From: Streptomyces sp. NBC_00390
GTDB taxonomy: Bacteria; Actinomycetota; Actinomycetes; Streptomycetales; Streptomycetaceae
Length of the DNA stretch: 64,000 nt
Direction of reading: 5' to 3'
NCBI RefSeq assembly: GCF_036057275.1
Contig: NZ_CP107945.1
Span: forward strand, 5,084,001-5,148,000
Each line of letters begins with the position of its first letter. Positions within the stretch are counted from its first letter, which is position 1. The translations under genes and the position numbers were made by a program. The notes under the pieces are model-generated. The model was not told where the DNA came from and ran no database searches. It was given only the letters and a program-made list of their open reading frames with translations. Positions 35,156-44,196 of this stretch are shown here, piece after piece.

Positions 35156-36250
35156 TTGAGCGATGTCCGCATTCATGTGGTGACACCGTCCGAACTGGGT
35201 GCGCGGGAGACCGATGCCTGGCGTGAGCTGCGCGCCAAGAGCGGTGCACCGGCGAATCCGTTCATGGAACCGGAGTTCACGCTCGCCGTCGGGCGGGTGC
35301 GCGCCGCCGCCCGCGTCGCGGTGCTGTGGGAGGACGGGCAGCCGGCCGGCTTCTTCCCGTACGAGACGGGCCGTCTGGGGCATGCGCAGGCGATCGGCTT
35401 CGGGGTCTCGGACTGCCAGGGGGCCGTACTGCGCCCCGGCCTGCGGATCGCCCCGCGCGACCTGCTGCGCGCCTGCGGCCTGACCGCCTGGGAGTTCGAC
35501 AACCTCGAGGCGGGCCAGGAGATCTTCGTGCCGGGCGCGGCCGAGGAGTTCGGCTCGCCGGTCGTCGATGTCGGGACCGGGTACGCCGCCTACCAGGACG
35601 TGCTGCGCAGCCAGTCGCCCAAGTTCCTGAAGACCACGCTCGCCAAGGAGCGCAGGCTCGGACGTCAGACGGGCGACCTGCGGTTCGTCCTCGACGAACG
35701 TGATCCGGCGGCCCTGCGCACGCTGATGGGCTGGAAGTCCGCCCAGTACCGCAGGACCGGCCGTCGCGACCGGTTCGCCCAGGACTGGATCAGCACCCTG
35801 GTGCGGCGGCTGCACGAGACCCGCGCGCCCGGCTGCAGCGGCGTGCTGTCCGTGCTGTACGCGGCGGGCAGGCCCGTCGCCGCGCATTTCGGCCTGCGCT
35901 CGCGCACCGTGCTGTCCTGCTGGTTCCCGGCCTACGACCCCGAGTTCGCCAAGTACTCGCCCGGTCTGATCCTGCATCTGCGGATGGCCGAGGGCGCGGC
36001 GGCGGCCGGCATCGGGATGCTGGACCTGGGGCGCGGGGCCGCCGAGTACAAGGACGCGCTGAAGACCGGCGAACTGCGGGTCCACGAGGGGGCGTCGACA
36101 CGGCCAGGGGCGGGGGCGGCCGCGTACTGGCTGCGCCGCGAGCCGGTGCGCCGCGCCCACAGTTTCGTACGCAGCAGGCCACGACTGGCCGGATACGCGC
36201 AGCGCACGCTGAACCGGCTGGGCAGTCTGCGCCGCCGCGACACACCGTGA
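35156..36250 (+). CDS. GNAT/FemAB-like acyltransferase (CelD/BcsL type)
   Basis: 364 residues of the Acetyltransf_6 (BioF2-like) group found in polysaccharide operons. Paired GNAT-like modules are visible: an N-terminal half with NPFMEPEFTLAVG and GQPAGFFPYETGRLG, and a C-terminal half with AAGRPVAAHFGLRSRTVLSCWFPAYDPEFAKYSPGLILHLRMAE. Likely role: transfer of an acyl or aminoacyl group to a sugar precursor. It starts with TTG at 35156 behind a G-run. The next gene follows after 15 bases, forming a three-gene operon. Confidence 0.82.
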   Translation: MSDVRIHVVTPSELGARETDAWRELRAKSGAPANPFMEPEFTLAVGRVRAAARVAVLWEDGQPAGFFPYETGRLGHAQAIGFGVSDCQGAVLRPGLRIAPRDLLRACGLTAWEFDNLEAGQEIFVPGAAEEFGSPVVDVGTGYAAYQDVLRSQSPKFLKTTLAKERRLGRQTGDLRFVLDERDPAALRTLMGWKSAQYRRTGRRDRFAQDWISTLVRRLHETRAPGCSGVLSVLYAAGRPVAAHFGLRSRTVLSCWFPAYDPEFAKYSPGLILHLRMAEGAAAAGIGMLDLGRGAAEYKDALKTGELRVHEGASTRPGAGAAAYWLRREPVRRAHSFVRSRPRLAGYAQRTLNRLGSLRRRDTP

Positions 36251-36265
36251 CAGTGGGGGGACACG

Positions 36266-37612
36266 ATGCCGAGCACACTGTATCGACCAGCCGCATCGCC
36301 GGGCCGAGAGCGGCCGGGCGGGATCCGGGTCGCCGAGCTGGACCTGTACGGCCCGGACGGCCCGGTCCTGTCCTTCCGGCCTGCTCCGGGAACTGCCGCG
36401 GACGGGACGCCTGTCCGTGGCGGCGACGAGGTCTACGTCCTGGTCCGGCTGCGCGGCCGACCCGTCGCCACCGTCGTCTGCCGGGTCCCGCCGGGCCGCG
36501 ACCCCGCCGACGCCGTCGCCGCGACCGCCCGGGACAAGCTCGCCGGCCGTGCACCGTCCGCGCCGTCAGCCCACGGTGACCTGCCGAGGACCAGCGTCGT
36601 CGTCGCCACCCGCGAGGGCGCCGACCGTCTCGCCCGCACCCTCGACTCGCTGCTCGCCCAGGACCACCCGGACTTCGAGATCGTCGTCGTCGACAACGCG
36701 CCGGTGACCAGCGCCACCGAGGACCTGGTGCGGCTCAAGTACGGCGACCGCGTCCGCCTGGTGCGTGAGCCGGTGCCCGGCCTCGCCGTCGCCCACAACC
36801 GGGGCGTCGCCGTCGCCGGCGGCACGGTGATCGCGTTCACGGACGACGACGTCGTCGCCGACCCGCACTGGCTCACCGCACTGACCGCCCCCTTCGCCGA
36901 CGACCCGCGGCTGGGCTGCACGACCGGGCTGATCCTGCCGGCCCGTCTCACCACACCCGCCCAGATCCTCCTGGAGAGCCACGGCGGCTTCGTCAAGGGC
37001 TTCGCCCCGCGCGTCTACGACCCCCGGCACCCGCCCGCCGACCAACCGCTGTTCCCTTTCACGGCGGGCAGCTTCGGCTCCGGTGCCAACATGGCCTTCT
37101 CCGCCGCCGCCCTGCGCTGCATCGGCGGCTTCGATCCGGCCACCGGCACCGGCACGCCCGCCAGGGGCGGCGACGACCTGTACGCGTTCGTCAGCGTGCT
37201 CGCCGCCGGACACCGGCTGCGCTACACGCCCGAGGCCCTGGTGTGGCACCACCACCGCGAGAGGTGGCAGGACCTGATGAACCAGGCGTACGGCTACGGC
37301 GCGGGCCTGACCGCGTATCTCACTGCCCTGCTCACGCGCCGCCCCGGCCTGCTCCCCGCGCTGCTGCGGAAACTGCCCCGCGGTCTCGCCCACGCCCGCG
37401 CCATCACCGCCCACCGCGACACGGGTGCGGGCTGCGCACCCGGGGAGCACGGGACGCAGAACCATCCCTGGCCGCGCCATCTGTCCCACCTGGAGCGCCG
37501 CGGGATGCTCGCCGGGCCGTTCGGCTATGTACGGGCCCGGCTGCGGCTGCGCGGCGTACCGCTGCCGGGGGTCGCAGACGTCGGGGTCACCGACGCCGAA
37601 GGGAGACACTGA
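36266..37612 (+). CDS. Family 2 glycosyltransferase
   Basis: A 448-residue GT-A-fold transferase. The catalytic domain starts near residue 110 (TSVVVATREGADRLARTLDSLLAQDHPDFEIVVVDN), with the metal-binding DDD motif in IAFTDDDVVADPHWL and the acceptor region FGSGANMAFSAAAL, GGDDLYAFV. About 105 N-terminal residues form an extra domain. The last 100 residues are basic, and no clear membrane helix is seen, so it probably acts at the cytoplasmic membrane face. Substrate sugar unknown. One base separates it from the deacetylase gene. Confidence 0.9.
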   Translation: MPSTLYRPAASPGRERPGGIRVAELDLYGPDGPVLSFRPAPGTAADGTPVRGGDEVYVLVRLRGRPVATVVCRVPPGRDPADAVAATARDKLAGRAPSAPSAHGDLPRTSVVVATREGADRLARTLDSLLAQDHPDFEIVVVDNAPVTSATEDLVRLKYGDRVRLVREPVPGLAVAHNRGVAVAGGTVIAFTDDDVVADPHWLTALTAPFADDPRLGCTTGLILPARLTTPAQILLESHGGFVKGFAPRVYDPRHPPADQPLFPFTAGSFGSGANMAFSAAALRCIGGFDPATGTGTPARGGDDLYAFVSVLAAGHRLRYTPEALVWHHHRERWQDLMNQAYGYGAGLTAYLTALLTRRPGLLPALLRKLPRGLAHARAITAHRDTGAGCAPGEHGTQNHPWPRHLSHLERRGMLAGPFGYVRARLRLRGVPLPGVADVGVTDAEGRH

Positions 37613-37613
37613 C

Positions 37614-38423
37614 ATGCTGGACGACGAGTCCGGGGCCCGTATCCCCGTCCTGCTCTACCACGCCGTCATGGACGATCCGCCCGACTGGATCGCCGGGTTC
37701 ACCGTCACACCACGGCAGTTCGGCAGCCACCTCGACGCCATCGAGGTGAGCGGCCGCACCCCGGTCACCGTCGGCACGCTCGTCGACTGCCTCGCGGGCA
37801 GCGGTCCGCTGCCGCCCCGGCCCGTCGTCCTCACCTTCGACGACGGCTTCGCCGATCTGCCGGGGCCCACCGCCGAGGCGCTCGCCGGGCGCGGGATGCC
37901 CGCCACCGCGTATCTGACCACCGGTGCCATCACCCCGGGCCGGGACAGCCTGCTGCCGCCGGCGCCCATGATGACGCTGTCCCGGACGCCGCTGCTGGAG
38001 CAGTACGGCATGGAGGTCGGCGCGCACACCGCCACCCATCCGCAGCTGGACACACTGCCGCCTGCGGCACTGCACCGCGAGCTGCGGGAGCCGAAGGCGG
38101 CCCTGGAGGACGTGCTCGGCCACGAGGTGCGGCATCTGGCCTATCCGCACGGCTACAACAGCCGGGCGGTGCGCCGGGCCGCCGGCGCCGCGGGCTATGC
38201 CTCGGCGGCGGCCGTGCGGCACGCGCTCAGTTCGCGGGAGGACGAGACGTACCGCATCGCCCGGCTCATCGTGCGCCGCGGCCATACGGCCGCCGACGTC
38301 GAGGCGTGGATGGAGGGGCGCGGGGCGCCGGTCGCGCCGTTCCCCGACTCGCTGCCGACGGTCGGCTGGCGGCTCTGCCGGCGCACCCGCGCCCTGGTCA
38401 GGGGGCCGGTCTTCGCGGGCTGA
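37614..38423 (+). CDS. Polysaccharide deacetylase (NodB/CE4 family)
   Basis: 269 residues. NodB motif 1 is TFDDGFADL (catalytic and metal Asp), motif 2 is HTATHPQLD (metal His pair), and motif 3 corresponds to LAYPHGYNSRAVR. It removes acetyl groups from N-acetylated sugars in a polymer or precursor. There is no signal peptide, so it may act inside the cell on a lipid-linked or nucleotide-linked intermediate. AGGGAGA lies 8 bases before the ATG. It is the last gene of the operon and converges on the hydrolase gene. Confidence 0.9.
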   Translation: MLDDESGARIPVLLYHAVMDDPPDWIAGFTVTPRQFGSHLDAIEVSGRTPVTVGTLVDCLAGSGPLPPRPVVLTFDDGFADLPGPTAEALAGRGMPATAYLTTGAITPGRDSLLPPAPMMTLSRTPLLEQYGMEVGAHTATHPQLDTLPPAALHRELREPKAALEDVLGHEVRHLAYPHGYNSRAVRRAAGAAGYASAAAVRHALSSREDETYRIARLIVRRGHTAADVEAWMEGRGAPVAPFPDSLPTVGWRLCRRTRALVRGPVFAG

Positions 38424-38469
38424 GGCGAAGCCGGGCGTCAGGGGGCCGGGCGTCACGGAGGCAGGGGTG

Positions 38470-39567
38470 TCAGGGCAGGGACTGGTGGAAATACGGGTCG
38501 GACACCGCCTTGCGCAGGCTCCGCCAGGACGAGTCGCGGGCCAGCGACAGATCGCAGCCGGGGCCCGGGTCGCGGTGGTTCCACTGCAGCGCGGCCCGCA
38601 CACCGTCCAGCTCCTTGACCACGCGCGGCACCTGCGCGTACCACTCGGCCTGTGCATCGGGCCGTTGCGGATCGTCCGCGGTGCCGAACTCGGACAGCAT
38701 CAGCGGCTTGTCCCCGGAGAGATTCGCCCGGATCCAGTCGTGCGACGCCCGCTGCGTCTGCTCGAAGGTGCGCCATGACGTCTTGTGGCAGCGGAAGTAG
38801 TTGTACTGGTTGTAGCCGATCCAGTCGACGTAGGAGTCCCCCGGGTACAGGCTCGGGAACAGGTCGCTGTGCCCGGTGTAGCCGGTGATGATCCAGGTCC
38901 AGACGACGTTCGTCACGCCCAGCGCGCGGAACCGGTCGTGGATGTGCCGGTACGCGGCGACGTACTCGGCCGGTGTGCCGTTCGCCGGGGTGCGGGTGTC
39001 CATCTCCAGGTCGAAGGAGAGGAAGACCTTCCGGCCGCTGGTGCGGCCGTACTCCTTGATCCGCTTCGCCTGTACGTCGATGACGTCGCGGTCGAGCTCA
39101 CCCGCAGCGATCCGCCGCCAGCTCGGCTGCTGCGCCGCGGTGCCGTTCCACCACTTGCTCTCCCAGGACAGCAGCAGCATCCGGTCCCGCCCGACGCGCT
39201 GTTCCTGCTCGGTGAGCAGCTGTCCCTCAAGGCCGTCCGTCGACATGTCGTGGTACGTGTACACGATGTCGAGCCTGCGGCCGATCCGCTTCTCGTAGTC
39301 GAGGACCTTCTCCTCCAGTTCGGGTTTGTCGTGCCGTACGTAGGCCCCGAACCACGCGCCGCAGGGCGGCACCAGCAGCTCGGTGGGACGGCACAGCGCG
39401 CTCGTGCGCGAGGGCGGGCCGTCCGGGGCCGTGAAGGTGAGGGCGAGCACGCCGCCCAGCAGTGCCACCACCAGGGCGGTGGTCACGGCCCACGGCGGGC
39501 GCCCGCGAGACCTGCCATGCCGATGACTGCCGGGCGCCCCGGGTAAGGGGCGTCGGGGTGACGTCAC
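38470..39567 (-). CDS. GH26-like endo-beta-mannanase/glycoside hydrolase, TTA-containing
   Basis: 365 residues. The basic N-terminus is followed by one membrane helix (about 25-47, VTTALVVALLGGVLALTF), leaving the catalytic domain outside. The domain begins GAWFGAYVRHDKPELEEKVLDYEKRIGR as in GH26 proteins. Candidate catalytic Glu residues are in FLSFDLEMDT and LMLSEFGTADD. GTG at 39567 overlaps the upstream stop (GTGA), fixing the start. Codon 8 is TTA (39546-39544), so translation should depend on bldA. It is the last gene of the polysaccharide export operon and may trim or release the polymer. Confidence 0.83.
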   Translation of the reverse strand: MTSPRRPLPGAPGSHRHGRSRGRPPWAVTTALVVALLGGVLALTFTAPDGPPSRTSALCRPTELLVPPCGAWFGAYVRHDKPELEEKVLDYEKRIGRRLDIVYTYHDMSTDGLEGQLLTEQEQRVGRDRMLLLSWESKWWNGTAAQQPSWRRIAAGELDRDVIDVQAKRIKEYGRTSGRKVFLSFDLEMDTRTPANGTPAEYVAAYRHIHDRFRALGVTNVVWTWIITGYTGHSDLFPSLYPGDSYVDWIGYNQYNYFRCHKTSWRTFEQTQRASHDWIRANLSGDKPLMLSEFGTADDPQRPDAQAEWYAQVPRVVKELDGVRAALQWNHRDPGPGCDLSLARDSSWRSLRKAVSDPYFHQSLP

Positions 39568-40034
39568 GTGGCTGAGCCCTTCTGTGGTGGTGAGGAGGCC
39601 CGCGCGGCCGGGGCGCGGCCGCCGCCTGCGGCCGGCCTCGGGACGCAGGCGGCGACCGCGCTGAGCGCGGTGAGGACGACCAGGACCCGCAGACCGCTGA
39701 AGACGTCGGCGGCCAGCAGGGCGGTGGCGCATATGACCGCGGCGCTCACGCTGAGGAAGACGGCGAGGACGAGCAGTTCCAGACGGCCGGAGTCGCGTTC
39801 GAAGCCGGTGTCCCAGCTCTCCGCCGGGGCTGCCGGCCGCTGTCGGCGCAGCGCCGGGGCACAGACGTGGACCACGGCCGCACCGGGGCCGGCGAGCAGG
39901 AAGACGGCGACCAGGGCCCGCAGGGGCGAGCCGTCCGGGAGCAGCAAGGTGGCGGCGATCGCGCAGCAGCCCGCGAAGGGCGGCAGCAGCCGGGCGGCGA
40001 GGGATCTGCCGGTCATGGGGGATCCGCTGTTCAT
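39564..40034 (-). CDS. Small four-helix membrane protein
   Basis: 156 residues with hydrophobic segments at about 15-32, 36-55, 85-105 and 108-125. The N-terminus is short and the C-terminal tail is Ala/Pro-rich and basic. No family was recognised. It overlaps both neighbours by four bases (ATGA upstream, GTGA downstream), so it is translated within the polysaccharide operon and probably assists the adjacent membrane proteins. Confidence 0.75.
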   Translation of the reverse strand: MNSGSPMTGRSLAARLLPPFAGCCAIAATLLLPDGSPLRALVAVFLLAGPGAAVVHVCAPALRRQRPAAPAESWDTGFERDSGRLELLVLAVFLSVSAAVICATALLAADVFSGLRVLVVLTALSAVAACVPRPAAGGGRAPAARASSPPQKGSAT

Positions 40035-41872
40035 GGGGTGGCCTCCGTGCGCCTGAGTTCGTGGACGGTGCCCGCGCTGTTGCCGCCCACCCGCTCGAAC
40101 AGCGGCGATGTGGCCACCGACTGCTCGATGGTGCGCAACTGCTCGGCGGTGAGCATGCCGTTCATCTCGGAGTTGGCGATCTGGCCCTGGGTGAGCAGGA
40201 AGTAGGCGCGGCCCGGCGGCTCCACGCCGGCCATGTCCCGGGCGAGGGTGCCCGCCGGGTCCTTGAGGATCCTCGCGACGTGCTCCTTGGTGTCGTCGAG
40301 GAACCAGTAGTGGCCGATGTCCCAGTAACGGCCGTAGGCGAGCGGGTAGTTGCGGTGGGCCGCGACCACGAGCGAACCGCGGGGAGCGTGCTCGACCACG
40401 TCCCGTACCAGCGCGACCTCGTGGGGCGGGAAATGGCTGAGCCGGTCCTTGCCCGCATAGCTGGGCACGAACGCCGCCGTGAGCGCGAGAAGCACCACCC
40501 CCGGCAGCACGGCGAAGCGCAGCCCGCGAGCGGGCCGCGGCGCCCCGGTGCCCTCCGGCGCCGCCCCGAGGGGCCGGACATCCGGCAGAAGTGCGGCGGC
40601 AGCGAAGAAGCAGGCCCCCGGCAGCATGAACATCAGCACCCGGAAGATCATTTCGCTGCCGTAGTCGTTGGCGGCCAGCATCAGCAGCGGGACGGCGGCG
40701 AGCAGCAGCAGCGGCCGGGCGCGGTGACGCAGCACGGGCCTGCGCCACACGCCGAGCGCGGCCAGCAGGAGGACGGCCGCCGACAGCAGCCGGGAGATCC
40801 AGGAGACGATCACCGGGCCCGTGCCGGTGGGTGTGGAGCCGTAGCCGGTCTCCAGATTGCCCCGCAGATCCCCGAAGGAGCGCACCATCTCGGGCACCGC
40901 CTCGCGCAGGAACGGCAGTGAGGCGGTCAGATTCCAGGCCAGGAAGACCACCAGGAGCACGGCGGGCAGCAGCCAGTCGCGACAGCGCCGCAGCACGCAC
41001 AGACCTGCGAGCGCCACCACCAGCATCACCGGGGTGAGCTGGTGCGAGATCACGATCGCGGCGATCAGCGGGACCAGCAGCACGGTCCACAGGAGATGCC
41101 GGGACCGGCCGCCGTGCGCCGGACGCCCGCCGCGGCGCAGCACGATCGCGATCACGGCCAGATAGAGGGCGAGCGCGAGGGACTGGGGCGAGAAGTAGTC
41201 CTGGCCGACCCAGTTGGCCACACAGAACAGCCAGACGGCCGTCCACAGCAGCCGGCGGTCCTGGGTGAAGGTGCGGTAGAGCAGCAGGAGCGGGGCGAGC
41301 AGCAGGACGCTGGACAGCAGGGGCCACCAGGCCATGTACGTCAGGGAGTTCTCCACCCCCGTCAGCCGCACCAGGGCGGCCTGCGCGGCGAAGAATCCGG
41401 GCCACTGGTCGTACACGGCCATGTCGCCGAGCCCGCCGCCGGTCGTCTGCAGGCGCTCCGCGGTCAGCAGATGTCCGATGACCGCGTCGTGCTTCCACGC
41501 CCAGGCGTAGAGCGGCGTCCGGTAGACCAGTGCCTGGGTGCCGCGCTCCATCACCAGCAGGGCCAGTGTGTACGCGAGAGGCCACCGGTCGGCGCGCCGG
41601 GGATCGCGTACACAGATCCAGAACCCGGCGGCCAGCAGCGCGAGCCCCGCCCAGAACGCCACCGGCAGGGCTCCGGCCAGTCCGAAGTCGCCCAGCGCGG
41701 TGGTGTCGGTACGTGCCACGGCGTACGCCCACAGGCAGAGGGCGCCGGCCAGCGGCCCACCGAGGAGCAGTGGCCCGCTCCATGGGGCACGGTCGGGGCG
41801 CGGCAGATCGGCGAGATCCATGGCGGAGGACTCGGCCACGGGTCTGTCGGCCGGAGTGACTGGCTGACGCAC
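40031..41872 (-). CDS. Polytopic membrane protein, GT-C/polymerase-like
   Basis: 613 residues with roughly 12 to 13 hydrophobic helices and a soluble C-terminal part (about 480-613). GGLGDMAVYDQWPGFFAAQAAL and VANWVGQDYFSPQSLALALYL sit in extracytoplasmic loops as in lipid-linked glycosyltransferases (GT-C) or O-antigen polymerase-like proteins. The late region has AHRNYPLAYGRYWDIGHYWFLDD. Likely role: transfer or polymerisation of lipid-linked sugar units outside the membrane. The GTG at 41872 has GGGAG 6 bases upstream; a later ATG at 41821 is possible. It lies 14 bases after the flippase gene. Confidence 0.75.
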   Translation of the reverse strand: MRQPVTPADRPVAESSAMDLADLPRPDRAPWSGPLLLGGPLAGALCLWAYAVARTDTTALGDFGLAGALPVAFWAGLALLAAGFWICVRDPRRADRWPLAYTLALLVMERGTQALVYRTPLYAWAWKHDAVIGHLLTAERLQTTGGGLGDMAVYDQWPGFFAAQAALVRLTGVENSLTYMAWWPLLSSVLLLAPLLLLYRTFTQDRRLLWTAVWLFCVANWVGQDYFSPQSLALALYLAVIAIVLRRGGRPAHGGRSRHLLWTVLLVPLIAAIVISHQLTPVMLVVALAGLCVLRRCRDWLLPAVLLVVFLAWNLTASLPFLREAVPEMVRSFGDLRGNLETGYGSTPTGTGPVIVSWISRLLSAAVLLLAALGVWRRPVLRHRARPLLLLAAVPLLMLAANDYGSEMIFRVLMFMLPGACFFAAAALLPDVRPLGAAPEGTGAPRPARGLRFAVLPGVVLLALTAAFVPSYAGKDRLSHFPPHEVALVRDVVEHAPRGSLVVAAHRNYPLAYGRYWDIGHYWFLDDTKEHVARILKDPAGTLARDMAGVEPPGRAYFLLTQGQIANSEMNGMLTAEQLRTIEQSVATSPLFERVGGNSAGTVHELRRTEATP

Positions 41873-41886
41873 GCTTTTCTCCCTGG

Positions 41887-44196
41887 TCAATCGGTGGGCC
41901 GGCGACGGCGCAGCAGGGCGAGGACCGACGCCGCGCAGAGGAGGAGCACAAGGAGCGGCAGAGCGACGGGGGCGACCTGCTGCTGCAGCGCCCAGCCGCA
42001 CAGGGTGAGCAGCCACACCACGCTCCAGCGGGCCCGGACCCGAAGTCCGGCGATGTGCAGGATCACCGACAGGGCGGTCAGGCACAGGAACTGGTAGGCG
42101 ACGGGCAGCCACCCCGGCTCGGGCGGGCGCCCGAGCAGCGGCGGTGCGCTGTGCAGCGCGGCGAACGTCACCACGACGGTGGCGGCGAGCAGTCCGCCCC
42201 GCGGACGCAGCAGGGCGAGGGCCGCACTCTGCACGACGAGCAGCAGCAGGCCGGCCCCGAGCGTGAGCGAGGGCAACGCCCTCACCAGCTCGTACCCGGA
42301 CACCCGGTCGGCGGCGGCGAGATCCGCCGACTGCACCAGGGGCGCCCAGAACAGCCCGCAGACCACCCCGAGCAGCAGCCACATCGTGGTGACGGCGCGC
42401 TCCTCGGCGGCCGAACTCCCGTCCCCCGCCCCTGGAGCGTCCTCGCGGGGCCGGACCTCCGCCGCCACGGCGCGCCCCGGCGCAGCCACGCGGACGGGGA
42501 TACCGGACGCCGGGGCCGCGGCGCCGTCGTGCGCGCCGCGCGGACGCGCGGTCTCGCGGGCCCGGTCCGTGCCGTGGTGCTCGGCGGCCCGGCGCGCCCA
42601 GGCCGTGCCGTACGCCACCGGCTGCGGCGCCGCACGGCCGGTGAGGGCGGTGCGAAGGCTGGGCGCGCACAGCAGGGCCGTGACGGTCATGGACAGCAGC
42701 ACGGCCCAGCCGGCCCCGTCGATGCCGGTGGGGCCGAGCAGCAGTGCCGCACTGCCCAGGACCAGTGCGCACATCACGCCCTGGAGCGCGGCCAGCATTC
42801 CCGTACGCCCCTGTACGCGCAGAACGCCGATGCACAGCTCGACCACCACGCGCGGCAGGGCGGCGGCGGCCAGCAGGCGCAGGACGGTCGTGCCGTGCTC
42901 GGCGTACTCCTCGCCGAACGGCGCGAGGATCTGGGGGGCGAGGACGACCAGGAACAGCACGACCGGCACCAGCAGCAATGCCATCCGGCGCAGCGCACCG
43001 CGCACTCCGGCCGCCAGGGTCCCGGGGCTGTGCGAGGCGTGCGCGGTCAGCGAGGAGGCCATGTTGATGGCCATGAACTCCATCGTTCCGCCGACGGTGT
43101 ACGCGATGTAGAAGAAGCCGTTGTGCGCGGCGTCGAAGCGGACGGCGACCATCACCGGCAGCAGATTGATCATCGCCAGCGAGAACAGCGCGCCCACCGA
43201 GTCGCCCGCCAGGAAGCGCCCGATGTCGCGCGACCTCGGCGGCTCGCGGTCGTGGTCGGCGGCAGCCTGGCGGGGGATGAGCCGGCGGAAGACGAGCCAG
43301 CCGAGGGGCAGGACGGACAGGGCGATCGCCGCGGCCCAGGACACGAAGATGCCGAGAACGGGCAGGACGCCCGCGAGCACGGCGAGCAGCAGCAGCTTGC
43401 CGAGCGAGAACACGGCGTTGCCGACGGGCACCCAGACGGCCCGGCGCAGCCCGGTCAGCACTCCGTCCTGAAGAGTCAGCAGCGCCCAGCCGACACAGGC
43501 CGCGGTGAAGACCAGCCCGGCGGTGATGCCGCGCAGCGGTACGAACGACGGTCCCCAGAGGTCGAGAGTGAACAGGAAGACCATGCAGGCCAGGCACACC
43601 ACGACCGAGCTGCCCGCATAGGCCCGCCACACCAACGCCCCCGTCGCCCGCCCGGCCCGGGGCACATAGCGCACCACGGCGCCGATCATGGTGGTCGCGG
43701 TGAGGGAGGCGAGCAGGCGCATCGCGGCGATGGCGGCGGAGCCCTCACCGACGGCCTCCTGGGAGTAGTACCGGGCGGCGACGAGCCAGAATCCGAGCCC
43801 GAGCGCGGCGGAGACGCCGGTGGAGAGCATGAGCGCATAGGCGTTCCGGAACAGGGAGTCCCCGCTCCCGCCCGGCGTGGGGCCGACGGCCGCCTCCGCT
43901 CCCGTCGGCCCTGCCGGATCGACCACGCCGGCGCCGGCCGACGTGGGCACCCACGCCGGGCTGCTCGGCACGGCCTGGCCGGCCGCACAGGCCTGTGGGG
44001 TCCCATCGGCCGTGCCTGCCGAAGTTCCGGCCGTTCCGGGCGTGTTCGCCCCCGTCGGCCCGGCCCGTTGGGCCTGGGGGCGGGCGGCCGCCCGGACATG
44101 CGGGTCGCTCCCGCCCGGCGCGGCCGGACCGGCCCGGTCCCCCGCCGGCGCTCCCCGCGGCGGTGGGTCGTGGCGCAGCCTCGCGGTGTCAGACAC
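41887..44196 (-). CDS. MOP-family polysaccharide flippase with extra N- and C-terminal regions
   Basis: 769 residues, far longer than a normal Wzx flippase (about 420-500). Residues 1-110 are Pro/Ala/Gly/Thr-rich and look disordered. About 112-540 form the oligosaccharide flippase body (FRNAYALMLSTGVSAALGLGFWLVAARYYSQEAVGEGSA and further helices). A charged linker (about 545-615) follows, then six or seven more helices (about 620-769, MWLLLGVVCGLFWAPLVQSAD to the end) that resemble a separate membrane module. It probably moves lipid-linked repeat units to the outer face. GTG at 44196 has GGGAGGA 5 bases upstream and overlaps the aminotransferase stop by 8 bases. Confidence 0.83.
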   Translation of the reverse strand: MSDTARLRHDPPPRGAPAGDRAGPAAPGGSDPHVRAAARPQAQRAGPTGANTPGTAGTSAGTADGTPQACAAGQAVPSSPAWVPTSAGAGVVDPAGPTGAEAAVGPTPGGSGDSLFRNAYALMLSTGVSAALGLGFWLVAARYYSQEAVGEGSAAIAAMRLLASLTATTMIGAVVRYVPRAGRATGALVWRAYAGSSVVVCLACMVFLFTLDLWGPSFVPLRGITAGLVFTAACVGWALLTLQDGVLTGLRRAVWVPVGNAVFSLGKLLLLAVLAGVLPVLGIFVSWAAAIALSVLPLGWLVFRRLIPRQAAADHDREPPRSRDIGRFLAGDSVGALFSLAMINLLPVMVAVRFDAAHNGFFYIAYTVGGTMEFMAINMASSLTAHASHSPGTLAAGVRGALRRMALLLVPVVLFLVVLAPQILAPFGEEYAEHGTTVLRLLAAAALPRVVVELCIGVLRVQGRTGMLAALQGVMCALVLGSAALLLGPTGIDGAGWAVLLSMTVTALLCAPSLRTALTGRAAPQPVAYGTAWARRAAEHHGTDRARETARPRGAHDGAAAPASGIPVRVAAPGRAVAAEVRPREDAPGAGDGSSAAEERAVTTMWLLLGVVCGLFWAPLVQSADLAAADRVSGYELVRALPSLTLGAGLLLLVVQSAALALLRPRGGLLAATVVVTFAALHSAPPLLGRPPEPGWLPVAYQFLCLTALSVILHIAGLRVRARWSVVWLLTLCGWALQQQVAPVALPLLVLLLCAASVLALLRRRRPTD

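Noticed and set aside
40031-43630. One giant membrane protein covering the GT-C-like gene and part of the flippase
   Set aside because: The frame upstream of 41872 is out of frame with the flippase and Arg/Ala-rich. The good RBS at 41872 and the flippase stop at 41887 show two separate genes.
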